Assembly (NCBI GenBank): GCA_031271365.1
Contig: JAISVV010000024.1
Span: 1 to 6,416, forward strand
Reading direction: 5' to 3'
Length of the DNA: 6,416 nt
DNA from: Elusimicrobiota bacterium
Lineage (GTDB): Bacteria > Elusimicrobiota > Elusimicrobia > Elusimicrobiales > Elusimicrobiaceae
Shown piece after piece: positions 1 through 6,068 of the stretch. Under the pieces are notes generated by a model, which saw only the letters and a program-made list of their open reading frames with translations, did no database searches and was not told the DNA's origin. Numbering within the stretch: position 1 is the first letter of the stretch; each line of letters begins with the position of its first letter. The translations under genes were made by a program, and so were the position numbers.

Positions 1-604
1 CTTTTGTCTTTTGATATTGTTTTGCGTTTGCTTCATATTCGGTTGTTATAAATTCGCTGGCAAAATATTTAAGGCGGCCGCTGTTTTTAAGATAGCGCAA
101 AGCTTCCGCTACGTGGGTATAGGCGCCTTTGTTGTGAATTTCGCCCAAGAGCACTATCTGCGCGTCCTGCGGGATTATTTCGGAGTAGGAGGGAAGCGCA
201 AACGTTTCCTCCATCTCCTGCGCGCCGGCATTGATAATTTGCGCATTTGTCGCAAGCAGCGTTTCTGTCATGGTTTCGGAGGTGCCGGGGGGTACTTTGT
301 AGCGGGTGGCTTTGATGCGCCGGCGCAGTTCATTTTTATATGAATAAAAGGCGATATCAACATAGTCTTTTAAAAATTTCGGGTCGGCTGTTTCGGCCCA
401 GGTAAAGTCATCGGTTTCTTTAGGGTTGCTGCGGGCGATATAATTGCGTATTTGCTCTGCCAGCATCTTATTAAATTCAGACAAGGGATAGCGGCTTTGG
501 CTGTCAAAATAAAGTGTATCCCGGGGTATTTTTGCGACATTTTGCGCAAAAGCGCACGCGCAGCAGGTAAAAAGCAATAGCGAAGCAGTAATAAATTTTC
601 CCAT
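1..604 (-). CDS. Exported GExH-motif protein, ChaN/erythromycin-esterase-like superfamily (partial, C-terminus outside window)
   Basis: The frame is open from an ATG at 604 to the window edge (201 residues seen). Residues 1-20 form a Sec signal peptide: MGKF, a hydrophobic core, then AFA before Q21, a good signal peptidase I site. The cysteines at 14, 15 and 17 do not sit in a convincing lipobox. Residues about 22-145 are charged, mostly helical-looking and unrecognised. Residues 149-158 read QIVLLGEIHN, followed by a helix and a strand ending ASEF (182-185). This GExH ... E pattern is what the ChaN/Haem_bd_uptake and erythromycin esterase families share; in ChaN it opens the haem/iron-binding domain. 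I infer a periplasmic or outer-surface protein of this superfamily, with no specific function. GAGG at 616-613 lies 8 nt before the ATG. The gene follows the hyd terminator and has its own promoter, so it is a separate unit. The CDS is solid; the family is moderate. Confidence 0.8.
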   Translation of the reverse strand, partial: MGKFITASLLLFTCCACAFAQNVAKIPRDTLYFDSQSRYPLSEFNKMLAEQIRNYIARSNPKETDDFTWAETADPKFLKDYVDIAFYSYKNELRRRIKATRYKVPPGTSETMTETLLATNAQIINAGAQEMEETFALPSYSEIIPQDAQIVLLGEIHNKGAYTHVAEALRYLKNSGRLKYFASEFITTEYEANAKQYQKTK

Positions 605-644
605 AAACAATACCTCATCGGGCGCAATATATGCGTATATTTAT

Positions 645-673
645 ATAATATCCGCGCCGCTTGCAGCCCGCAA
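645..673 (-). promoter_or_regulatory. Probable sigma70-type promoter of the exported GExH gene
   Basis: On the minus strand TTGCGG (673-668) is followed by a 17-nt spacer and TATTAT (650-645). This gives a start near 638 and a leader of about 34 nt before the ATG at 604. It lies directly after the hyd operon terminator, where a new promoter is needed. The -35 matches four of six consensus bases and the -10 five of six. Nearby AT-rich alternatives (the stretch 631-650) could serve as a -10 instead. Confidence 0.5.
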
Positions 674-677
674 GTGC

Positions 678-715
678 CAAAAGACCTTTAGGCGTATAGG
701 CCTAAAGGTCTTTTG
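678..715 (-). terminator. Intrinsic terminator of the rex-hydCBA operon
   Basis: A perfect inverted repeat has 16-bp arms at 678-693 and 700-715 and a 6-nt loop. On the minus strand the arms read CAAAAGACCTTTAGGC and GCCTAAAGGTCTTTTG. The 5' arm carries an A-tract and the 3' arm ends in TTTT, the layout of a rho-independent terminator. It starts 27 nt after the hydA stop codon and precedes the promoter of the next gene. The A/T symmetry means it could also stop transcription arriving on the plus strand, but no plus-strand gene is visible here. Confidence 0.85.
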
Positions 716-742
716 AAAGAACGCTGCTTAGCGCGGCTTAGC

Positions 743-2743
743 TTATTTTTTAACTTGTTTATCCAGCTCCGCGGCTACTTTTTTGGCGTCGGCCTTTTCT
801 ATGATGGCGTCGTTAATCTTTACCACGGGGCCTCTGGTGCATTTTTCGTAGCAGAAGGAGGGCGTCATATGCACTTTGGCGTCAACGCCTTTTTCCTTAA
901 CCAGCTGGCGCGTTTCCTGGTACAGCTTTTTTGCGCCGTTGGCAACGCAGCTTGAGCCAAAGCAAACGTTTATGTTTGTTTTGCCTTTAGCCTCTTCGGG
1001 TTTAAGTTTAATGCGCTGGCGGCTGTGGTAATGCGTGTGGAACATTTCGTGCGCCTTTTTGCCGCCTACTTCGCCGACGAGGTTTTTGTAAAGCTCGGCT
1101 ATGTAGTGGTTATCCTGCGATTTGTGCAGCTGCACCTGGTCGTCTATGGAATAGAGGCCCTCGCTGCGCTGCTTCATGTTCTCGCGGCCTGTGATAGCGG
1201 GCTGGCCGGCGCCTCCGACGCAGCCGTTGGGGCAGGCCATAATTTCCACGAAGTCGTACTGCTTTTTGCCGCTTTTAATATCGGCAATAAGGTTTTGCGC
1301 GTTTTTAAGGCCGTTGACCGCCGCAATGCGCACTTTTTTGCCGCCGCCTAAATCAACTTCCATCTCTTTTAGGCTTTTGCTCTCGTGCAGCACTTTGGTG
1401 ATGGGTTTATAATCGGCCTCGGGCGCAACTTTGCCCAAAACAAACCTTACCACGGCTTCGGTAACGCCGCCCGCCGCGCCAAAAATGATGCCCGCGCCGG
1501 TTTTAAAGCCAAAGGGCATATCAAAGGCCGAGGGCTCCAGCTCCAGGAACTTTATGCCCTTTTCGTCTATCATGCGGGCAAGTTCCATGGTGGTAAGCAC
1601 ATTGCTTACGTCAAAGTCGCCGTCTTTGGAAAATTCGGGGCGTTTGGCCTCAAATTTTTTGGCCGTGCAGGGCATTACGGATACTACGGAAATATCTTCC
1701 CGCTTGCCGCCCTCTTGCACGAAACTTTCTTTAATCGCGCTTGCAAGCATTTGCTGCGGGGATTTGCAGCTGGACACATTTTCCAGCAGTTCCGGGTAGC
1801 AATGTTCGGCGTGTTTTATCCAGCCCGGGCAGCAGGAGGTAAATAAAGGCAGCTTTTCGCCTTTTTCAAAGCGGCCGATAAACTCGTTAACCTCTTCAAA
1901 TATAGTAAGGTCGGCGGAGTAGGAGGTATCGTAAACATAATCAAAGCCAAGCATACGCAGCGCGGTTACTATAAGGCCGGTGGTGTTTTCGCCCTCTTTA
2001 AGGCCGTACATTTCGCCCAGCGCAACGCGCACCGCTGGGGCTACTTGCACCGCAACTTTTTTGCCGGGGTTCCAGATATCCTGCCAGATGTGGCTTACTT
2101 CGGATTTGCTGGTTAATGCGCCCGTGGGGCAAATGCGCACGCACTGGCCGCAGTTAATGCATTCAACGTCGTCAAGGTTTTTGCCGAAGGCGGGCAAAAC
2201 TTCCGTCTTGCTGCCGCGGTTTACAAAATCTATCACGCCGATGCCCTGCACCTCGCTGCACATCCTTATGCAGTCGCCGCATAAAACGCATTTTTCCGGG
2301 TCCCTCACTAATGCGTGGGAGCTGGTGTTGCGCTCTTTAACTTCGGTGTTTTGTTTAAAGCGCACTTCTTTAATGCCCAGTTTTTTGGCGATATCCTGCA
2401 ATTTGCACATACCCGTTTTTACGCAGGTGGTGCAATTGTGGTGGCCGGCGGCCAAAAGCAGTTCTATATTGGTTTTGCGCATCTCGCGGATTTGGCTGTT
2501 GTGCACGGTAACCTTCATGCCGTCTTTAGGCGCAATGGAGCACGAGGCCTGTATCCCCATGCCCTCAATATCCACCAAACACAGGCGGCACGCGCCGTAG
2601 ACGCTAAGCTCCGAGTGATAGCAAAACGTAGGCAGTTCTATTTGCGCTTTGCGTATAACTTCCAGCAGATTTTTTTCGTTTTCAATAGCTACTTTTTTGC
2701 CTTCTACGTAGACAAAACCCTTATTTTCCGTATTAGCTGTCAT
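743..2743 (-). CDS. hydA: [FeFe]-hydrogenase catalytic subunit HydA of a trimeric electron-bifurcating complex
   Basis: 666 residues, close to Thermotoga HydA. In order: an N-terminal plant-type [2Fe-2S] domain (C41, C52, C55, C68); a His/Cys [4Fe-4S] segment (H101/H102, C104, C107, C113); two [4Fe-4S] ferredoxin motifs (C152-C155-C158-C162 and C195-C198-C201-C205); the H-cluster domain; a small-subunit-like stretch (about 515-575); and a C-terminal thioredoxin-like [2Fe-2S] domain (C594, C599, C631, C635). H-cluster motifs are L1 TSCCPGW (302-308), L2 MPCTAKKFEA (357-366) and L3 MACPNGC (502-508), giving ligands C304, C359, C504 and C508; C305 is the expected proton-transfer cysteine. The enzyme makes or oxidises H2 in the cytoplasm, with electrons shared with HydB and HydC. 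The start ATG lies 5 bp after the hydB stop, with GGGAGG (2758-2753) 9 nt upstream inside hydB, suggesting translational coupling. L3 carries small variants (see findings). The extra C-terminal [2Fe-2S] domain and the hydCB partners separate it from monomeric ferredoxin-dependent enzymes. Confidence 0.97.
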   Translation of the reverse strand: MTANTENKGFVYVEGKKVAIENEKNLLEVIRKAQIELPTFCYHSELSVYGACRLCLVDIEGMGIQASCSIAPKDGMKVTVHNSQIREMRKTNIELLLAAGHHNCTTCVKTGMCKLQDIAKKLGIKEVRFKQNTEVKERNTSSHALVRDPEKCVLCGDCIRMCSEVQGIGVIDFVNRGSKTEVLPAFGKNLDDVECINCGQCVRICPTGALTSKSEVSHIWQDIWNPGKKVAVQVAPAVRVALGEMYGLKEGENTTGLIVTALRMLGFDYVYDTSYSADLTIFEEVNEFIGRFEKGEKLPLFTSCCPGWIKHAEHCYPELLENVSSCKSPQQMLASAIKESFVQEGGKREDISVVSVMPCTAKKFEAKRPEFSKDGDFDVSNVLTTMELARMIDEKGIKFLELEPSAFDMPFGFKTGAGIIFGAAGGVTEAVVRFVLGKVAPEADYKPITKVLHESKSLKEMEVDLGGGKKVRIAAVNGLKNAQNLIADIKSGKKQYDFVEIMACPNGCVGGAGQPAITGRENMKQRSEGLYSIDDQVQLHKSQDNHYIAELYKNLVGEVGGKKAHEMFHTHYHSRQRIKLKPEEAKGKTNINVCFGSSCVANGAKKLYQETRQLVKEKGVDAKVHMTPSFCYEKCTRGPVVKINDAIIEKADAKKVAAELDKQVKK

Positions 2744-2748
2744 ATCAA

Positions 2749-4632
2749 TTAGCCTCCCACCGAAATGGCGTTAAATTTGCATGCTTTCATGCACGCGCCG
2801 CACTTTATGCATTTTGCTTTATCAACGGCGTGCGGTTTTTTAACCTCGCCGGTTATCGCGCCGACGGGGCAGGCGCGTTTGCACGCCGTGCAGCCCACGC
2901 ATTTGGCCGGGTCAATGGTATATTTGGCCAGGGCTTTGCAGGCGCCGGCGGGGCAGTTTTTGTTTTGTATATGCTCGTTATATTCGTTGCGGAAATACCT
3001 TAGCGTTGATAATACCGGCTGCGGCGCGCTTTTGCCCAGGCCGCATAAAGAAGACACTTTTACCACGTTTGCCAAATCTTCTAAGGTGTGCATGGTTTTA
3101 TCGTCGGCTTTGCCTTCGGTGATATCGGTAAGCATGCTAAGCATTTGCTTGGTGCCCTCGCGGCACGAGACGCATTTGCCGCAGCTTTCGTTTTGCGTAA
3201 AGCCCATAAAGAACTTGGCTATGCTGGGCATGCAGGTGGTTTTATTCATTACCACCAACCCGCCGGAGCCTACCATCGCGCCGGCCGCTTTCAGGGTATC
3301 GTACTCTATAGGCATATCAAGGTGTTCTTTGGTTAAGCAGCCGCCCGAGGGCCCGCCGATTTGCACGGCTTTAAAAGCCTCTTGGTCCGGGCTTCCGTCT
3401 TCGCCGGTGGTGCCGCCGGCGATTTCGTTTACAATCTCGCGCAGCGTGGTGCCAAAGGGGACTTCCACCAGGCCGGTGTTGGCCACGTGGCCCGTTAAAG
3501 CGAAGGTTTTTGTGCCCGGGGCGTTTTTGGTGCCCATTTTTCTAAACTCTTGCGCGCCGACGGCCATTATCTTGCCGATATTGGCCAAAGTTTCCACGTT
3601 ATTGATAACGGTGGGCTTGCCAAATAAGCCGCTAACCGCCGGGAAGGGGGGTTTGGGCCGCGGCATGCCGCGCGCGCCTTCAACGGAGGCGATTAAAGCG
3701 GTTTCCTCTCCGCAGACAAACGCGCCGGCGCCTTCCATGATATTAATATCAAAGTTATATTTTGTGCCAAAGATGCCTTTGCCCAAGATACCGATTTCCC
3801 GCGCTTCCCGGACGGCTGTTTTTATGCGGGTTACGGCCAGCGGGTATTCCATGCGCACGTAGATATATCCTTCGTCCGCGCCTATGGCTTTGGCGGCTAT
3901 AATCATGCCTTCAACCACCGAATGGGGGTTGCCTTCCATTATGCTGCGGTCCATGAATGCGCCCGGGTCGCCTTCGTCGGCGTTGCAGATTACGTATTTT
4001 TTATGGCCTTTGCTCTGGCGGGTTAAATCCCACTTTTTACCGGTGGGAAACCCCGCGCCGCCGCGGCCTTTAAGGCCGGCGTCAAGCATAAAATTGCAAA
4101 TTTCCGCGTCGCTCATTTCGGCGATGGCTTTGCGCGCGCTTTCGTAGCCGCCGTTGCTGATATATTCGTTAATATCTTCGGGGTTAATGCGGCCGCAGTC
4201 CTGCAGCAAAAAGCGGGTTTGCTTTTTGTAGAAGGGGATTTCCGCGGTGGTTTTGTATTGTTTGCCGTCGGCGGGGTTTTTGTATAAAAGGCGTTCTACC
4301 ACTTCGTCTTTTAAAACGCTTTTTTCTATCAGTTCAACCACGTCGGTATCTTTTACTTTGGTGTAAAAGGTATCGCCGATACTGAGCAGCGGGCCCTGCT
4401 GGCAGAAGCCCTGGCAGCCGCTTTTGGAGAGGTAAATTTCCCTGCAGCCTTCGGAGATTTTTAAGCAGACGTTTAAATTTCTCTTGGCGAGCTCGGTTTT
4501 AAAGGCTTCAAAAACCTTCATCGAGCCGCTGGAAACGCAGCCCGTGCCCGCGCAAATGATAATTTTTTTGGTAATGTTGGCGTACTGCTTATCGTAATTA
4601 TCTTTAATTTCTTTTAAGTTATTTGCCGGCAT
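2749..4632 (-). CDS. hydB: NADH- and FMN-binding subunit HydB of the electron-bifurcating [FeFe]-hydrogenase (NuoF-like)
   Basis: 627 residues from the chosen start, the usual HydB length. Residues about 22-105 are a thioredoxin-like [2Fe-2S] domain (C27, C32, C73, C77). The NuoF core follows: KGRGGAGFPTGKKW (188-201) and CNADEGDPGAFMDR (216-229) for FMN and NADH, GAGAFVCGEETALI (301-314), NNVETLANI (344-352), then an N3-type [4Fe-4S] cluster from SCGKCVSCREGT (C484, C487, C490) and C530. The C-terminus adds two ferredoxin-type [4Fe-4S] motifs (C578, C581, C584, C588 and C608, C611, C614, C618), absent from plain NuoF and typical of HydB. Two further cysteines (C560, C565) precede them. In studied complexes this subunit holds the single flavin at which electrons split between NAD and ferredoxin. 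An in-frame ATG at 4653 would add seven residues, but ATG 4632 has a strong ribosome site at ideal spacing and fits the family length. It overlaps hydC by 14 bp. Confidence 0.96.
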   Translation of the reverse strand: MPANNLKEIKDNYDKQYANITKKIIICAGTGCVSSGSMKVFEAFKTELAKRNLNVCLKISEGCREIYLSKSGCQGFCQQGPLLSIGDTFYTKVKDTDVVELIEKSVLKDEVVERLLYKNPADGKQYKTTAEIPFYKKQTRFLLQDCGRINPEDINEYISNGGYESARKAIAEMSDAEICNFMLDAGLKGRGGAGFPTGKKWDLTRQSKGHKKYVICNADEGDPGAFMDRSIMEGNPHSVVEGMIIAAKAIGADEGYIYVRMEYPLAVTRIKTAVREAREIGILGKGIFGTKYNFDINIMEGAGAFVCGEETALIASVEGARGMPRPKPPFPAVSGLFGKPTVINNVETLANIGKIMAVGAQEFRKMGTKNAPGTKTFALTGHVANTGLVEVPFGTTLREIVNEIAGGTTGEDGSPDQEAFKAVQIGGPSGGCLTKEHLDMPIEYDTLKAAGAMVGSGGLVVMNKTTCMPSIAKFFMGFTQNESCGKCVSCREGTKQMLSMLTDITEGKADDKTMHTLEDLANVVKVSSLCGLGKSAPQPVLSTLRYFRNEYNEHIQNKNCPAGACKALAKYTIDPAKCVGCTACKRACPVGAITGEVKKPHAVDKAKCIKCGACMKACKFNAISVGG

Positions 4633-5110
4633 TTTGGGCCTCCTTTTTGGCAACTTCGTCTATGAGGGCGGTAACTTTTTCCGGCGTCATTTGGGGGTGC
4701 ACTTCTTCGTCGATAACCACTACGGGCGCAATGCCGCACGCGCCTAAGCAGGAGACGCATTCCAAAGTAAAATTAAAATCGTCGGTAGTGTGTTTTTGCG
4801 CGTTAAGGCCCAGTTTGTTTTGCACCGCGTTTATAATGCCCTCGGATTTTTTAACGTGGCAGGCGGTGCCGTCGCATATTTTTATGATATGCTTGCCCTT
4901 TGGCGTTATGGAAAAGTGGGAAAAGAAAGTAGCCACTCCAAACACTTTTGCGGGCGGTATGCCTAAAGAATTGGCCACAAAAGTCATGGCGTCTTCGGGC
5001 AGGTAGTTATACTTGTGCTGCACTTTTTGCAGTATAGGTATAAGTTTGCTGGGGTTGTTATCGTATTCGTTTAAAATGGCGATAACGTCGCTAAGTTTTT
5101 CTACGGACAT
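4619..5110 (-). CDS. hydC: [2Fe-2S] subunit HydC of the electron-bifurcating [FeFe]-hydrogenase (NuoE-like)
   Basis: 163 residues, matching HydC and NuoE (about 160). Residues 1-70 form the helical N-terminal part with the family pattern LQKVQHKYNYLPEDA (28-42) and GVATFFSHF (58-66). The thioredoxin-like [2Fe-2S] fold follows, with CDGTAC (C79, C84) and CLGAC (C121, C125); an extra C118 sits just before the second pair. The protein is expected to pass electrons next to the HydB flavin as part of the NADH dehydrogenase-like module. The start ATG at 5110 has AAGGAG (5121-5116) 5 nt upstream. The gene begins 25 bp after the rex stop with no promoter or terminator between them, and its end overlaps hydB by 14 bp. 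NuoE of complex I is the main alternative, but the downstream H-cluster protein settles the role. Confidence 0.96.
   Translation of the reverse strand: MSVEKLSDVIAILNEYDNNPSKLIPILQKVQHKYNYLPEDAMTFVANSLGIPPAKVFGVATFFSHFSITPKGKHIIKICDGTACHVKKSEGIINAVQNKLGLNAQKHTTDDFNFTLECVSCLGACGIAPVVVIDEEVHPQMTPEKVTALIDEVAKKEAQNAGK
4639..4645 (-). promoter_or_regulatory. Ribosome binding site that decides the hydB start
   Basis: AAGGAGG on the minus strand (4645-4639) stands 6 nt before ATG 4632. It lies inside the alternative longer reading that begins at 4653, so that longer start would place the site within its own coding sequence. The site is in the last codons of hydC, consistent with coupled translation. 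Confidence 0.85.
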
Positions 5111-5135
5111 TGTATCTCCTTGTCTGGTTATTTAA

Positions 5136-5813
5136 TCATTGGCCGCCCGCCTGCTGCGCAACCAACAGCTTTTGCGACAGCACCGACAGCGAGGCGCCTA
5201 AATCTTCGTTTTGCACAATCACTTCCGCGCCGCAGTTTAAGCGGACGGAAGAAAAATTCCATATAGCCCTTATGCCGGCTTTTACAAGCATATCGGCCAC
5301 TTCCTGGCTGGCCTGGGCGGGCACGGCGATAATGGCAAGGCGTATGCCTTTCTTTTTAATTAAATCCAGCGAATCCTGCACGGAAAAGACGGGCTTATCG
5401 TTTATCTTTTTGCCGTGCAGTTTTGCGTTAATATCGCCAATGGCGACAATGTTTAAAGCGTATTTGGCAAACCCGCCGTAAGAAGAAAGCGCGCGGCCCA
5501 AATTGCCCGCGCCGATTAAAAACGCGTCGGTTTGATTGCTGATGCCTAAAAAGTTATCTATATGCGCCATTAATTCTTTGCGGTTGTAGCCGTGTTTGGG
5601 CCGGCCCGTAAAGCCGGTGCAAAAAATATCTTTGCGCACCTGTATGGCGGTAAAATTAAAATGCTCGGCAATTTGGGGGGAGGAAATATTTTCCCGCTCC
5701 AGGTTTTTTAGATAATCAAAATATAAAAGCAAGCGGCGCACGGTAGTTTCCGGCGCGGGTTTGGCCACGGGGTTGCAGGGGGGGCACGCCTCTTTATTTT
5801 TTGCCGGGGGCAT
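5136..5813 (-). CDS. rex: Redox-sensing transcriptional repressor Rex
   Basis: 225 residues. An N-terminal extension (1-20, with CPPC at 10-13) is followed by a winged-helix DNA-binding domain (about 22-85; SSPQIAEHFNFTAIQVRKDI at 44-63, then GFTGRPKHGY). A Rossmann domain comes next, with the dinucleotide-binding motif GAGNLG (101-106), acidic D127 ending the second strand, and the family pattern AIIAVPAQASQEVADMLVKA (160-179) and IWNFSSV (184-190). Rex family proteins bind DNA when NAD+ dominates and let go when NADH rises, relieving repression of fermentative genes. Here rex leads the operon and a Rex-type palindrome lies on its promoter, so autoregulation together with hydCBA is likely. 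The ATG at 5813 has AGAGG (5829-5825) with an 11-nt gap, slightly long. GTG codons at residues 16 and 25 lack ribosome sites at useful spacing. Oddities: the CPPC extension and C65 where most relatives have an aromatic residue. Confidence 0.95.
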   Translation of the reverse strand: MPPAKNKEACPPCNPVAKPAPETTVRRLLLYFDYLKNLERENISSPQIAEHFNFTAIQVRKDIFCTGFTGRPKHGYNRKELMAHIDNFLGISNQTDAFLIGAGNLGRALSSYGGFAKYALNIVAIGDINAKLHGKKINDKPVFSVQDSLDLIKKKGIRLAIIAVPAQASQEVADMLVKAGIRAIWNFSSVRLNCGAEVIVQNEDLGASLSVLSQKLLVAQQAGGQ

Positions 5814-5859
5814 TTAACTTTTTACCTCTTAAAATTTGCTTATAAAACAGAACGTAATT

Positions 5860-5883
5860 TTATTGATAAACTCTTATTGATAA
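5860..5883. promoter_or_regulatory. Second, imperfect Rex-type site overlapping the main operator
   Basis: TTATTGATAAA at 5860-5870 repeats the left half of the main palindrome (5874-5884) exactly 14 bp away. Its core, 5863-5880, reads TTGATAAACTCTTATTGA, which fits the inverted form TTGATAA-N4-TTATCAA with two mismatches in the right half. It lies just downstream of the predicted transcription start. It may allow a second Rex dimer to bind or may be only a remnant half-site. Confidence 0.4.
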
Positions 5884-5897
5884 AATTTTATCAATAA
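5874..5897. promoter_or_regulatory. Predicted Rex operator (perfect 24-bp palindrome)
   Basis: The sequence is perfectly symmetric around 5885/5886. Its 18-bp core, 5877-5894, is TTGATAAAATTTTATCAA. This has the length and the TTG...CAA ends of known Rex operators (TTGTTAA-N4-TTAACAA in Clostridia, TTGTGA-N6-TCACAA elsewhere). It covers the -10 element of the promoter in front of rex, so bound protein would block RNA polymerase. Assignment to Rex rests on this resemblance and on rex being the adjacent gene. Confidence 0.8.
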
Positions 5898-5913
5898 TCT
5901 GAAATAATGTCAA
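5885..5913 (-). promoter_or_regulatory. Promoter of the rex-hydCBA operon
   Basis: On the minus strand a consensus -35 TTGACA (5913-5908) is followed by a 17-nt spacer and a -10 TAAAAT (5890-5885) matching five of six bases. Transcription would start near 5878 and leave a leader of about 65 nt before rex. The -10 is inside the palindromic operator. A weaker alternative -10, TATAAG at 5844-5839, has no good -35. Confidence 0.75.
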
Positions 5914-5916
5914 TAC

Positions 5917-5932
5917 AAAAAAGCGCCGGCGC
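5917..5932 (-). terminator. Possible weak terminator after the SpoIID-like gene
   Basis: On the minus strand GCGCCGGCGC (5932-5923) is followed directly by six T (5922-5917). As a hairpin it gives only three GC pairs around a 4-nt loop, so it is weak. It stands just before the rex promoter, where upstream transcription might end. Between it and the SpoIID-like stop (5933-6068) I find no gene. There are only GC-rich imperfect hairpins, for example CGCGCC/GGCGCG at 6017-6031 with a 3-nt loop and a bulged stem at about 6044-6066, neither with a clean T-run. Confidence 0.25.
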
Positions 5933-6068
5933 AATTTTTACGCCTGCGTTTACGGGGATATGCCTCAGGCCGCAGCGCATTAGCGCGCGTAAACGGGCAA
6001 ATATGCAAAATTGTTGCGCGCCGGGGGCGCGGCGGAAGCTATGCGGCCTTTGCGTCAAAGCGGCCGGA

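Noticed and set aside
370..627. 85-codon minus-strand frame starting upstream of the GExH gene
   Set aside because: It is out of frame with the longer open frame from 604 to the edge, which has a signal peptide, a ribosome site and a family motif. The 85-codon product looks like a frame-shifted version of that gene.
1980..2600. 206-codon open frame on the plus strand, with other plus-strand frames at 1385-1846 and 2315-2752
   Set aside because: All are antisense shadows of hydA with no recognisable domains.
2765..3862. 365-codon open frame on the plus strand
   Set aside because: It is wholly antisense to hydB, whose cofactor motifs are unmistakable. The translated product shows no recognisable domain. 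Long antisense frames are expected from the GCG/GCC-rich codon use.
743..5110. A NADH:quinone oxidoreductase (complex I) nuoEFG cluster instead of a hydrogenase
   Set aside because: The third protein has all three H-cluster motifs (TSCCPGW, MPCTAKKFEA, MACPNGC), and HydB has the extra C-terminal ferredoxin motifs. No membrane subunits are present.
6017..6031. GC-rich hairpin CGCGCC/GGCGCG as a terminator for the SpoIID-like gene
   Set aside because: The stem is only 6 bp with a 3-nt loop and is not followed by a T-run on the minus strand, so it cannot be called with confidence.
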